This document shows positions 1-6,870 of a stretch of DNA of 7,182 nucleotides, piece by piece. A program made the position numbers and the translations under genes. Position 1 is the stretch's first letter. Every line of letters starts with the position of its first letter. The notes beneath the pieces are model-generated. The model was not told where the DNA came from and did not search any database. It was given only the letters and a program-made list of their open reading frames with translations. This stretch comes from Thomasclavelia sp. (GTDB taxonomy: Bacteria; Bacillota_I; Bacilli_A; Erysipelotrichales; Coprobacillaceae). Location of the stretch: NCBI GenBank assembly GCA_020025035.1, contig JAHHSU010000055.1:1-7182 (forward strand), read 5' to 3'.

Positions 1-51
1 ATCACACATTACATTGATAGCTATATACTAATTCATTTTACTTTAAACACT

Positions 52-95
52 AAAAAAAGAATCTAAAGTGTCTATAGTCACTTTTAGATTCTTTT
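52..95 (-). terminator. Rho-independent terminator of the alaS-ireB-ruvX-yrzB operon
   Basis: An inverted repeat pairs 55-70 with 79-95 (16 against 17 bases, one bulged base, 8-base loop). Read on the minus strand the stem is followed by seven T residues (52-58), the layout of an intrinsic terminator. It lies 11 bp past the yrzB stop. The plus-strand side also ends in CTTTT, so it may act weakly in both directions. The stem is AT-rich but long. Confidence 0.82.
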
Positions 96-105
96 AAAAC
101 AAACT

Positions 106-414
106 CTACTCTTCACAACAACAACCATGACTTCCATGACAACATTCATGTTCATCATGATCACATTCACACTCATCTTCTACCATAAATCCATTAAAAA
201 CTTCTTCAATCATATCCCATTCTTCAGGTGACTCTATATCATACAATCCGCCTTGTTCATCATAAGAAGAAGCAAAAACAGTTGGTTGTTCTTCACTTGG
301 ATCATAGTATAGTACATATTGTTTTTCTGTTTCATCGCAATTAAAAGTAAATAATACCTCTAAAACTCGTTCATTTCCATTTTCATCTGTTACTACTATT
401 TGATTTGCATCCAT
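106..414 (-). CDS. yrzB: DUF1292 / UPF0473 protein (YrzB family) with a Cys/His-rich tail
   Basis: This is a small acidic protein of 102 residues. Residues 1-78 match the DUF1292 (YrzB) pattern: an N-terminal strand-rich part (QIVVTDENGNE), a central YVLYYDP segment and a FASSYDE...ESPEEWDMIEEVF segment. The family has no established biochemical role; it is known mainly from its fixed place behind alaS, yrzL and yqgF in Firmicutes. Residues 79-102 are unusual: seven Cys (82, 84, 91, 92, 98, 99, 100) and four His (86, 89, 93, 96) among Asp/Glu, which suggests metal binding (inference). The ATG is set by an AAAGGAG ribosome site at 422-428 that overlaps the ruvX stop codon, with a 7-base spacer. 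There are no membrane segments, so it is probably cytosolic. It is the last gene before the operon terminator. Confidence 0.9.
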   Translation of the reverse strand: MDANQIVVTDENGNERVLEVLFTFNCDETEKQYVLYYDPSEEQPTVFASSYDEQGGLYDIESPEEWDMIEEVFNGFMVEDECECDHDEHECCHGSHGCCCEE

Positions 415-426
415 ATTTTTTCTCCT

Positions 427-846
427 TTAATTTCTATCTAAATAACCTTGTAAAATAGTGACTGCAGCCATTTTATCAATAACTTGCTTTCTTTTTTTTC
501 TTGAAACATCAGCAAAAATCAATGAATTTTGTGCAACCTTAGTTGTTAATCTTTCATCCACTAATATCACATTAATCCCTGCTATTTGTTTTTCAAGTTC
601 TTCTTTAAAATCAATCGAGATCTGACCACGAATTCCAACATCTCCATTCATATGTTTTGGTAATCCAAGTACAACTGTAGAAACATTTTGTTGATTACAA
701 AGTTCTTTTACACGTTTAATAGCTAAATCATATCTATCTTCTTCAAACCTAAATGTTTCTACACCATGTGCGATCATTCCTAGTGCATCAGATATTGCAA
801 TTCCTAAGGTTTTAGAACCTAAATCTAATCCAATTATCTTTTCCAT
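427..846 (-). CDS. ruvX: RuvX/YqgF family RNase H-fold nuclease (putative Holliday junction resolvase / pre-16S rRNA nuclease)
   Basis: This 139-residue protein is of normal length for the YqgF family. The family motifs are present in order: GLDLGSKTLGIA near the N-terminus with Asp8, LGLPKHMNGD (60-69), VDERLTT (96-102) with Asp97 and Glu98, and IDKMAA (123-128) with Asp124, which together supply the acidic residues of the RNase H-like active site. Family members have been linked to 16S rRNA 5' maturation in Escherichia coli and to Holliday junction cleavage in mycobacteria; which activity applies here cannot be decided from sequence. It is a cytosolic protein. The ATG lies only 2 bp past the ireB stop, and its ribosome site (GGAGAAGG, 854-861) lies inside the last ireB codons, so translation is probably coupled. 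The gene is ubiquitous, and its order in this operon is conserved in Firmicutes. Confidence 0.95.
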   Translation of the reverse strand: MEKIIGLDLGSKTLGIAISDALGMIAHGVETFRFEEDRYDLAIKRVKELCNQQNVSTVVLGLPKHMNGDVGIRGQISIDFKEELEKQIAGINVILVDERLTTKVAQNSLIFADVSRKKRKQVIDKMAAVTILQGYLDRN

Positions 847-848
847 TA

Positions 849-1106
849 TTAGTCCTTCTCCATATAGGATTTAACTAATTCTTCAATAATTTCATTACGA
901 TCAATCTGTTGAATAATTGCACGTGCCCCTTTATGACTTGAAATATATGCAGGATCATTTGAAATCAAATATCCAGCAATTTGATGTACTGCATTGTATC
1001 CTTTTTCTTCTAAAGCCAACACAACTGTTTGTAAATTAGAGCGTATTACTTCACGTTTGATATCTTCGGCACTAAACACTCTAGTTACTGAAACGTCTTT
1101 TTGCAT
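849..1106 (-). CDS. ireB: IreB/ReoM (YrzL, UPF0297) regulatory phosphoprotein
   Basis: This is an 85-residue cytosolic protein of the UPF0297/DUF965 family. The conserved core is clear: ALEEKGYN (31-38), QIAGYLISNDPAY (42-54) and EIIEELVKSY (72-81). In Enterococcus the homologue IreB is phosphorylated by the PASTA kinase IreK and restrains cephalosporin resistance. In Listeria the homologue ReoM controls ClpCP-dependent breakdown of MurA and is phosphorylated on an N-terminal Thr. Here Thr8 (with Ser6 nearby) is the only N-terminal Thr and the likely phosphosite (inference). The stretch after DPAYI reads SSHKGAR, whereas ReoM and YrzL have PRHKDAR as I remember them. The start is fixed by AGGAG at 1114-1118 with a 7-base spacer. 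It follows alaS after 60 bp and overlaps the ruvX ribosome site. Confidence 0.94.
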   Translation of the reverse strand: MQKDVSVTRVFSAEDIKREVIRSNLQTVVLALEEKGYNAVHQIAGYLISNDPAYISSHKGARAIIQQIDRNEIIEELVKSYMEKD

Positions 1107-1126
1107 ATCAACACTCCTCTTTCTAA

Positions 1127-1156
1127 TTTATACAATAATTCTACACTATTTCTCCA
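1127..1156 (-). promoter_or_regulatory. Candidate internal promoter ahead of ireB
   Basis: On the minus strand a TGGAGA (1151-1156; four of six matches to TTGACA) is followed after 18 bp by TATAAA (1127-1132; five of six matches to TATAAT). Transcription would start near 1120, immediately before the ireB ribosome site. It could allow ireB-ruvX-yrzB to be made independently of the T-box. AT-rich DNA gives such matches by chance, so this is tentative. Confidence 0.3.
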
Positions 1157-1166
1157 TAATTTGCTA

Positions 1167-3779
1167 CTATAATTGTTTTTTTATTGCCTCTACCCCTTGA
1201 TTTACTAACGAAAGCTCTTTAGTTCCTCCTTGTGCAAAGTCAGGTTTTCCTCCACCACGACCATTAGATACTTGACATGCCACTTTAACTAAATCTCCCG
1301 CTTTTATTCCTTTTTGGTTTAAATCTTGGCTAACACATACATAGTATGTTGCTTTATCCTCTTCAATATTAACCAAACATATTACCCCACTATTTAATTG
1401 ATTTTGATATTCATATGCTAATTGTTTTGCACTAGCTTGTGATAAATGATTAACACTTACACATAAAAATGAAATACCATTTATTAATTCAACATTACTT
1501 AATTTTTCTTTTACTTCTATACTATTTAGTTTACTTTGCAATTTTTCATTTTCCTTTTTTAGAATTGTTAATTCACTTATTAAATTTTCAATTTTAGTTT
1601 CAATATTATGATGGTTATTTAATTTTAAGATTTTAGAAATATTTTCTACTAATTCATTTACTTTTAATATAGACTCATATGCAACGTTTCCAGTAACTGC
1701 TTCAATACGTCGAATTCCTGAACCAACACTTTCTTCCATTTCAATTTTAAACAATCCTATTGTTGATGTATTTTCCACATGGCATCCACCACAAAGTTCT
1801 ATAGAATATTTTGATATATCTACTACTCTTACTTCATCACCATATTTTTCATCAAATAAAGCTGTTGCACCAGTACTTATTGCTTTTTCCTTTGACATAT
1901 ATTCAACTATAACAGGTAATGCTGCAAATATTTTTTCATTTACTAATGTTTCAATCTTTTTTAATTGCTCATCGCTTACTTTTTCATAATGTGTAAAATC
2001 AAAACGAAGTCTTTGATCATCTACATATGATCCGGCTTGATTAACGTGTTCTCCTAATACCTCTTTTAATACAGCGTGTAATAAATGGGTAGCAGTGTGG
2101 TTATTTTGAATTTTATTTCTTCTTTGCATATCTATTTTTAAATTTAAGACGTCTCCTAATGTAATCAAACCATTTTTTACTTTTATAAAATGTAAATGTT
2201 GCCCATTAGGAGCTTTTACTACATTCAATACTTCAATATCTGTAGCATTTTTAGACATTGTTCCTAGATCAGCACATTGTCCTCCCATTAATGCATAGAA
2301 ATTAGTATGATCTAAAATTACTTCCCCTTCATCATCAATACTATCTACTTTTTTACCATCTTTAAATAATCCAATTACCTTAGCACTTATTGGTTTAGGA
2401 TCATAATCAAATGTAGAAGGTAAAGTAAAATTCATTAAATCTACTTTTTGTGTCCCCATTGATTCAGTCTCACTTCTTGCATTTCTAGCACGTTCTTTTT
2501 GTAAACGCATTTGTTCATAAAATCCTGCCTCATCTACCTCTAATTGATGTTCACTTGCAATTTCTATTGTAAGTTCAATAGGGAATCCATAAGTGTCATA
2601 TAGCTTGAATGCAACATCTCCAGGAATAGTATTCCCTTTTAAAGTACTAATAATTTCTAAAAGCAATTTTTCCCCACTATTAATAGTAGCATGAAATCTT
2701 TCTTCTTCTGCTTTAACTAATTTAGAAATGTAATCTACCTTTTCAGGTAAATACGTATAATAGTCATCCATAATATCAGAAACTACTTTAACTAATTGAT
2801 ACATAAATGATGTCTCAATCCCAATTTTTTTACCATATCGAACTGCTCTTCTTAAAATACGACGTAATACGTATCCTCTACCCTCATTATCAAACACAGC
2901 TCCATCAGCTAAAGCAAATGTAACTGTACGAATATGATCTGCAATCACACGGTATGCCATTTTATTATCTTGGTAACTTACTTTAGCTTGTTTTTCAACG
3001 GCATGAATAATTGGTAAAAATAAATCTGTATCAAAATTAGTTTCACCATCTTGAATAACACTTACGATTCTTTCTAATCCCATTCCAGTATCAATATTTT
3101 TTTGTGGTAATTCTTGATAATCTTCTCGATTTACATCAGGCTTAGAATTAAATTGAGAAAATACTAAATTCCATATTTCAACATAGCGATCATTTTCTAA
3201 TTCCTCATAAAATAATTTTGTACCAATTCCTTTAGGATCATACGCTATTCCTCGATCATAAAAAATTTCTGAATCTGGTCCACATGGTCCTTCTCCTATT
3301 TCCCAAAAATTCCCTGCTGTTTTTAACATATGTGTAGGATCAACGCCTTTTTCATTTACCCAATAATCATAAGCTTCATGGTCATCTATATATACTGTAA
3401 TATATAATTTATCTTTATCAAATCCTAACCATTTTGGATCAGTCAAAAACTCCCACGCATAATCAATTGCCTCTTTTTTAAAATAATCTCCAATAGAAAA
3501 ATTACCCAACATCTCAAAAAACGTATGATGCCTAGCAGTAACACCAACATTTTCAATATCATTTGTTCGAATAGATTTTTGTGCATTTGTAATACGAGGT
3601 ACATCTGGTGTAATAGTCCCATCAAAATATTTTTTAATTGCAGCAACCCCACTATTAATCCAAAGTAATGTTGGATCATCACTAGGAATTAACGAATGAC
3701 TTGGTTCAATTTTATGTCCTTTGCTTTGAAAAAATTCTAAAAATAATGCTCTTACTTGTTTTCCTGTTAACTGTTTCAT
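1167..3779 (-). CDS. alaS: Alanyl-tRNA synthetase (AlaRS)
   Basis: This cytosolic class II synthetase charges tRNA-Ala with alanine and hydrolyses mischarged Ser/Gly-tRNA-Ala. At 870 residues it is full length for the bacterial enzyme. The N-terminal catalytic domain shows RITNAQKSIRTNDI (62-75), the motif 2 segment RHHTFFEMLGNFSIGDYF (83-100) and motif 3 TGMGLERI (231-238). The tRNA-recognition region holds Asn298 before GRGYVLRRILRRAV and Asp395 in YDTYGFP; these correspond to the Escherichia coli residues that read the G3:U70 pair. The editing domain has the zinc set His561, His565 (HTATH) and Cys663, His667 (CGGCH). A coiled-coil-like stretch (about 705-760) leads to the C-Ala domain with GRGGGKPDFAQGG (840-852). 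The ATG follows a GGAGG site (3786-3790). It is the first gene of a four-gene operon under T-box control. Confidence 0.98.
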   Translation of the reverse strand: MKQLTGKQVRALFLEFFQSKGHKIEPSHSLIPSDDPTLLWINSGVAAIKKYFDGTITPDVPRITNAQKSIRTNDIENVGVTARHHTFFEMLGNFSIGDYFKKEAIDYAWEFLTDPKWLGFDKDKLYITVYIDDHEAYDYWVNEKGVDPTHMLKTAGNFWEIGEGPCGPDSEIFYDRGIAYDPKGIGTKLFYEELENDRYVEIWNLVFSQFNSKPDVNREDYQELPQKNIDTGMGLERIVSVIQDGETNFDTDLFLPIIHAVEKQAKVSYQDNKMAYRVIADHIRTVTFALADGAVFDNEGRGYVLRRILRRAVRYGKKIGIETSFMYQLVKVVSDIMDDYYTYLPEKVDYISKLVKAEEERFHATINSGEKLLLEIISTLKGNTIPGDVAFKLYDTYGFPIELTIEIASEHQLEVDEAGFYEQMRLQKERARNARSETESMGTQKVDLMNFTLPSTFDYDPKPISAKVIGLFKDGKKVDSIDDEGEVILDHTNFYALMGGQCADLGTMSKNATDIEVLNVVKAPNGQHLHFIKVKNGLITLGDVLNLKIDMQRRNKIQNNHTATHLLHAVLKEVLGEHVNQAGSYVDDQRLRFDFTHYEKVSDEQLKKIETLVNEKIFAALPVIVEYMSKEKAISTGATALFDEKYGDEVRVVDISKYSIELCGGCHVENTSTIGLFKIEMEESVGSGIRRIEAVTGNVAYESILKVNELVENISKILKLNNHHNIETKIENLISELTILKKENEKLQSKLNSIEVKEKLSNVELINGISFLCVSVNHLSQASAKQLAYEYQNQLNSGVICLVNIEEDKATYYVCVSQDLNQKGIKAGDLVKVACQVSNGRGGGKPDFAQGGTKELSLVNQGVEAIKKQL

Positions 3780-3790
3780 TTTATGCCTCC

Positions 3791-3995
3791 TAAAATATAA
3801 AAAACGTTCCTATAACTAGGAACGACTTTGTCGCGGTACCATCCTATTTCATAGCATTGCTATGCCCTTAATTGATGTCTTAACGCGACCACACGAGCTT
3901 CTCCAAAGTAGCTTTCATTAACCATTTATTAAAACTTTCACCTACCGTTTTTTCTCTAAAATAAATGAATAATTACTCTTCTTTTTCAACGAATT
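3791..3995 (-). ncRNA. T-box leader riboswitch, tRNA-Ala specific, upstream of alaS
   Basis: Read on the minus strand, the leader contains the T-box sequence AGGATGGTACCGCG (3832-3845), whose TGGT bulge (3838-3841) is complementary to the ACCA end of uncharged tRNA-Ala. Stem I shows AGAGTA (3974-3979), an 8-bp helix pairing 3960-3967 with 3923-3930, AGAGA (3953-3957), the distal GGTGAAAG (3935-3942) and, in the specifier loop, the Ala codon GCT (3910-3912) followed by ACTTTGGAG. A stem III-like hairpin (CATAGC/GCTATG) lies at 3850-3864. The antiterminator pairs AGGA and GCGAC with GTCGTTCCT (3818-3826); the same bases are taken up in the terminator. Uncharged tRNA-Ala should therefore favour read-through into alaS and its downstream genes. 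Confidence 0.96.
3799..3824 (-). terminator. T-box regulated intrinsic terminator before alaS
   Basis: An 8-bp perfect stem (CGTTCCTA paired with TAGGAACG, 3805-3824) with a 4-base loop is followed on the minus strand by six T residues (3799-3804). The 5' arm of the stem is shared with the 3' side of the antiterminator, so the two folds exclude each other. It lies between the T-box sequence and the alaS ribosome site. Confidence 0.92.
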
Positions 3996-4001
3996 AAAAA
4001 A

Positions 4002-4030
4002 ATTATATATTACTTTTAAAGTAACTTCAA
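4002..4030 (-). promoter_or_regulatory. Sigma-A promoter of the alaS operon
   Basis: The minus strand carries TTGAAG (4025-4030) and a perfect TATAAT (4002-4007) separated by 17 bp. The predicted start, near 3994-3995, puts the T-box stem I within the first 25 bases of the transcript, as expected for this leader class. A/T tracts upstream (4042-4070) could act as an UP element. Two short dyads overlap the -35 and the spacer. Confidence 0.85.
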
Positions 4031-4104
4031 GTATTTGCATGAAAAAACATCTTTTTTAATCATTTTTTTTAATACAAATTTATAATTATATAAAGGAGGC
4101 ATAT

Positions 4105-5517
4105 ATGAAAAAAATAAAAGAATCACTATTTACTGTTCAAAGTTATTCTATTTTAGGAATTTGTATTTTATTTTTAGTTACAATGATAATAGCTTTTGTT
4201 ATGCGTCCAAATATTTTTTTTAAACAAAGAACAATCAATTTAGAAATTAATTCTCATATTGACTTAGTTCAAAACTTTCAACAGTTTAAAAAAATTGATG
4301 CATCCAAACTTATTATTGATGATAGTCAACTTGATATTACTCAAGTAGGAACATATCCAGTTCAATGTATCTATCAAAATAAAAAATACAAACTTAATAT
4401 TAAAATAGTAGATACTAAACCACCTACCTTTGAAACACTTCCTTTGTCTATTGAACTAAATGAACATATTAATCCAAACTTGTTAGTGCAAAATATACAA
4501 GATGATACTAAAACTACAGTATATTTAAAAGATAAATACCCTACTCATACTGTTGGAGAAATGGTTGTTACTGTTATTGTGGAGGATGAATGTAAAAATA
4601 TTACTAAAAAAGATACTATTGTTACTATTTTACCACCTGATACTACCCCACCAACCATTGTCGGCACAACAAATTTAACAACAACAATTGGAAAAGATGT
4701 TAATTATATGAAAAATGTTGAAGTTAAAGATGATCGTGATACTAACCCAAGTCTAAAAATTGATTCATCCAATGTAAATATCCATAAACATGGTATCTAT
4801 CCAGTTACTTATATTGCAAAAGACAAGTCTGGAAACAAAACAACTGTCCAAATCAAATTACATGTTAATGAAGAAATAAATCAACCAAATGAAAAAGTAG
4901 TTTATTTAACTTTTGATGATGGACCTTCACAAAATACCAAAAAAATACTTGATGTATTAAATCAATATAATGTAAAAGCTACATTTTTTGTTACAGGTGC
5001 AAATCAAAACTATTACCATTTAATTAAAGAAGCTCATGATCAAGGACATACAATAGGATTACATACTTTTTCACATAGCTATGCAAGTGTGTATTCCTCG
5101 ACTGATGCATATTTTGATGATTTAGGTAAAATTGCTTCTATTGTACAAGAACAAATAGGATACATTCCTCCATACGTTCGATTCCCTGGAGGTAGTTCTA
5201 ATACAATTTCAGCTAAATATACCAAAGGCATAATGAGTGAACTAAGTCATATGCTTCATCAACAAGGATATGAATATTATGATTGGAATATTAGTAGCGG
5301 AGATGCTGATGGCGATCATGTTCCTGTTGAAGAATTAGTAAAGCAATCTACAAGTACCAATACAAAAAAAGCAATGATTTTATTCCATGATACAAATGCC
5401 AAAAAGACAACAATTGAAGCACTCCCCATCATTATTGAACACTACCTAAACAAAGGCTATCGATTTGAAGCAATCCAAGAAAATTCCTTTATACCTCATC
5501 ATAATATCAACAATTAA
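4105..5517 (+). CDS. Membrane-anchored polysaccharide (probably peptidoglycan) deacetylase, CE4/NodB family, with Ig-like stalk
   Basis: This 470-residue protein is likely to remove N-acetyl groups from peptidoglycan or another surface glycan outside the cell. A Lys-rich N-terminus and a single hydrophobic segment (about 14-33) form a membrane anchor with the rest outside; no signal-peptidase site stands out. Residues about 43-255 look like three small beta-sandwich, Ig-like repeats, each ending in a strand such as GTYPVQCIY, GEMVVTVIVE or GIYPVTYIAKD. The NodB domain (about 264-460) has all CE4 motifs: TFDDGP with Asp271 and Asp272, HTFSH with metal ligands His320 and His324, RFPGG with Arg359, DWN with Asp393, and LFHD with His428. 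AAGGAGG (4093-4099) sets the ATG. A TATAAT lies at 4081-4086 but has no good -35. The gene is divergent from alaS. Overall size and layout resemble pneumococcal PgdA, but the exact substrate is not certain. Confidence 0.92.
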   Translation: MKKIKESLFTVQSYSILGICILFLVTMIIAFVMRPNIFFKQRTINLEINSHIDLVQNFQQFKKIDASKLIIDDSQLDITQVGTYPVQCIYQNKKYKLNIKIVDTKPPTFETLPLSIELNEHINPNLLVQNIQDDTKTTVYLKDKYPTHTVGEMVVTVIVEDECKNITKKDTIVTILPPDTTPPTIVGTTNLTTTIGKDVNYMKNVEVKDDRDTNPSLKIDSSNVNIHKHGIYPVTYIAKDKSGNKTTVQIKLHVNEEINQPNEKVVYLTFDDGPSQNTKKILDVLNQYNVKATFFVTGANQNYYHLIKEAHDQGHTIGLHTFSHSYASVYSSTDAYFDDLGKIASIVQEQIGYIPPYVRFPGGSSNTISAKYTKGIMSELSHMLHQQGYEYYDWNISSGDADGDHVPVEELVKQSTSTNTKKAMILFHDTNAKKTTIEALPIIIEHYLNKGYRFEAIQENSFIPHHNINN

Positions 5518-5533
5518 TTTAAGCTTTATCATT

Positions 5534-5574
5534 AAAAAAAAAGCAACACTATTTAAGTGTTGCTTTAGCTTTTT
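5534..5574. terminator. Bidirectional intrinsic terminator between convergent genes
   Basis: A perfect 11-bp stem (AAAGCAACACT, 5540-5550, with AGTGTTGCTTT, 5556-5566) has a 5-base loop. On the plus strand it is followed by AGCTTTTT, serving the deacetylase gene. On the minus strand it is followed by a run of T residues (5534-5542), serving the CNNM-type gene. It sits 16 bp past one stop codon and 17 bp from the other. Confidence 0.93.
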
Positions 5575-5591
5575 AAATATTCAAAAATTAA

Positions 5592-6860
5592 CTATGACTC
5601 TTTTATATCATCACTATTTAACTTAGTAATTTTAACAGTTGCGATACGGTTTTTATGAATTCTTTCTACCTCTACTAAGGCATCATTAATCACTAGTTGA
5701 TGATGTAATTCAGGGACACCATTACACTCTCCTAATACCATACCACCAATAGACTCAAAGTCTTCAGAATCAAAATGAGTATCAATCTCATCGTTAATTT
5801 CATTAAATCCTAATGAACCATCCACTAAGTATACATTTTCATCAATTTTTTGAATTAGCTTTTCTTCTTTATCATATTCATCATCTATATTTCCGACAAT
5901 TTCTTCTACAATATCCTCAAAAGTTACTAACCCACTCATTACGCCATATTCATCTAATACTACCGCTAAAGAAACACGTTCTTTTCGCATAGATGCAAAA
6001 ACATCTGCAATAAGATTAAATTCATATACCACAAAAGCATCACGCATATAATCACGCACTTTAAATGTTGTTTGGTCAATGTCTTGAAATAATAAATCTT
6101 TAATATTAATAACTCCTATAATTTCATCATATGATTCACTATGGACTAGTAATCTAGAAAACTGTTCCTTTTTATAACATTCATACAGTTCATCATATGA
6201 GGCATCCTCTGAAACAGAAACAACATGAATTCTTGGTGTCATAATTTCACGTATTTCTGTCTCACGAAATTCAAACACGTTATGAATCATCTCTTTTTCT
6301 TCTTCTTCTAATACACCTGCTTCATGTCCTACAGTCACAAATGTTTTTAAATCTTCTTCCGTAATCTTTGGTCCACCTTCATTTGATCCTCCCATTAATC
6401 GAATGATTAAACCTGAAATAAAATTTAAAACTACAACAATTGGCTTAAATATAACTACAAGAACCGAAATGATTTTACATAATGATAAAGAAATTGCATC
6501 TGCATGTTTACTAGCAAGATTTTTTGGAGTAATTTCTGCAAATATCAATATTAGTAAAGTTACAATCCCTGTTGCAATTCCTATTCCTTTATCACTAAAC
6601 ATCTCTATTGCAATAGCTGTAGACAACGAAGAAGCTAAGATATTTACCAAATTGTTTCCAACTAATAACGTACTAATAAGTTCTTCGCTATTGGTTAACA
6701 ATTTTATTACTAATTTTGCACGTTCATTACCTTCTTCTGCTAATGAACGCATTCTAATTTTATTTACAGAAAGAAGTGCAGTTTCACTAGCACTAAAAAA
6801 AGAGGATAAAAACAAACATATAAAAAAAACTATTATCTTTGCCGACTGTTCCGAGTCCAA
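5592..6860 (-). CDS. CNNM/CorC (HlyC) family membrane protein: DUF21, CBS pair and CorC_HlyC domain
   Basis: This 422-residue inner-membrane protein belongs to the family often annotated as hemolysin C or magnesium/cobalt efflux protein; related bacterial CNNM proteins export Mg2+. The DUF21 transmembrane domain (about 8-158) has hydrophobic segments near 8-23, 61-86, 93-110 and 128-156, and carries the signature stretches SASETALLS (23-31), GNNLVNI (68-74) and AEITPKN (108-114). A CBS pair follows: CBS1 from EIMTPRIHVVSV (about 205-262) and CBS2 from YMRDAFVVYE to LVTFEDIVEEIVGNI (about 271-325). The C-terminal CorC_HlyC domain spans about 335-412. The start codon is TTG, placed by AAAGGAG (6871-6877) and by the first transmembrane segment; the first in-frame Met, Met37, would delete that segment. 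It is a single gene convergent with the deacetylase. The older hemolysin label has little support. Confidence 0.93.
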   Translation of the reverse strand: MDSEQSAKIIVFFICLFLSSFFSASETALLSVNKIRMRSLAEEGNERAKLVIKLLTNSEELISTLLVGNNLVNILASSLSTAIAIEMFSDKGIGIATGIVTLLILIFAEITPKNLASKHADAISLSLCKIISVLVVIFKPIVVVLNFISGLIIRLMGGSNEGGPKITEEDLKTFVTVGHEAGVLEEEEKEMIHNVFEFRETEIREIMTPRIHVVSVSEDASYDELYECYKKEQFSRLLVHSESYDEIIGVINIKDLLFQDIDQTTFKVRDYMRDAFVVYEFNLIADVFASMRKERVSLAVVLDEYGVMSGLVTFEDIVEEIVGNIDDEYDKEEKLIQKIDENVYLVDGSLGFNEINDEIDTHFDSEDFESIGGMVLGECNGVPELHHQLVINDALVEVERIHKNRIATVKITKLNSDDIKES

Positions 6861-6870
6861 GTTAATACAT

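Noticed and set aside
1..50. Promoter or gene end at the left edge
   Set aside because: Only 50 AT-rich bases are visible and no matched -35/-10 pair or coding signal could be made out.
994..1200. Plus-strand reading frame of 68 codons over ireB and the alaS 3' end
   Set aside because: It overlaps ireB and the alaS end antisense, has no ribosome site, and its product resembles nothing known.
2070..2120. Variant AlaRS editing or zinc site
   Set aside because: HTATH and CGGCH provide all four expected ligands; the extra Cys in CGGCH is, as far as I recall, a normal family variant.
3443..3682. Minus-strand 79-codon frame inside alaS
   Set aside because: It is an out-of-frame shadow of the conserved AlaRS catalytic domain, with hydrophobic low-complexity content and no ribosome site.
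4081..4086. TATAAT as -10 of the deacetylase gene
   Set aside because: No acceptable -35 lies 16-19 bp upstream, and the start would fall within the ribosome site. It is noted in the gene entry but not called as a promoter.
106..6860. Mollicute-type code with TGA as Trp
   Set aside because: No in-frame TGA occurs in any gene, Trp is TGG at the codon checked, and a wall-acting enzyme is present. The absence of TGA stops in six genes is too small a sample to mean anything.
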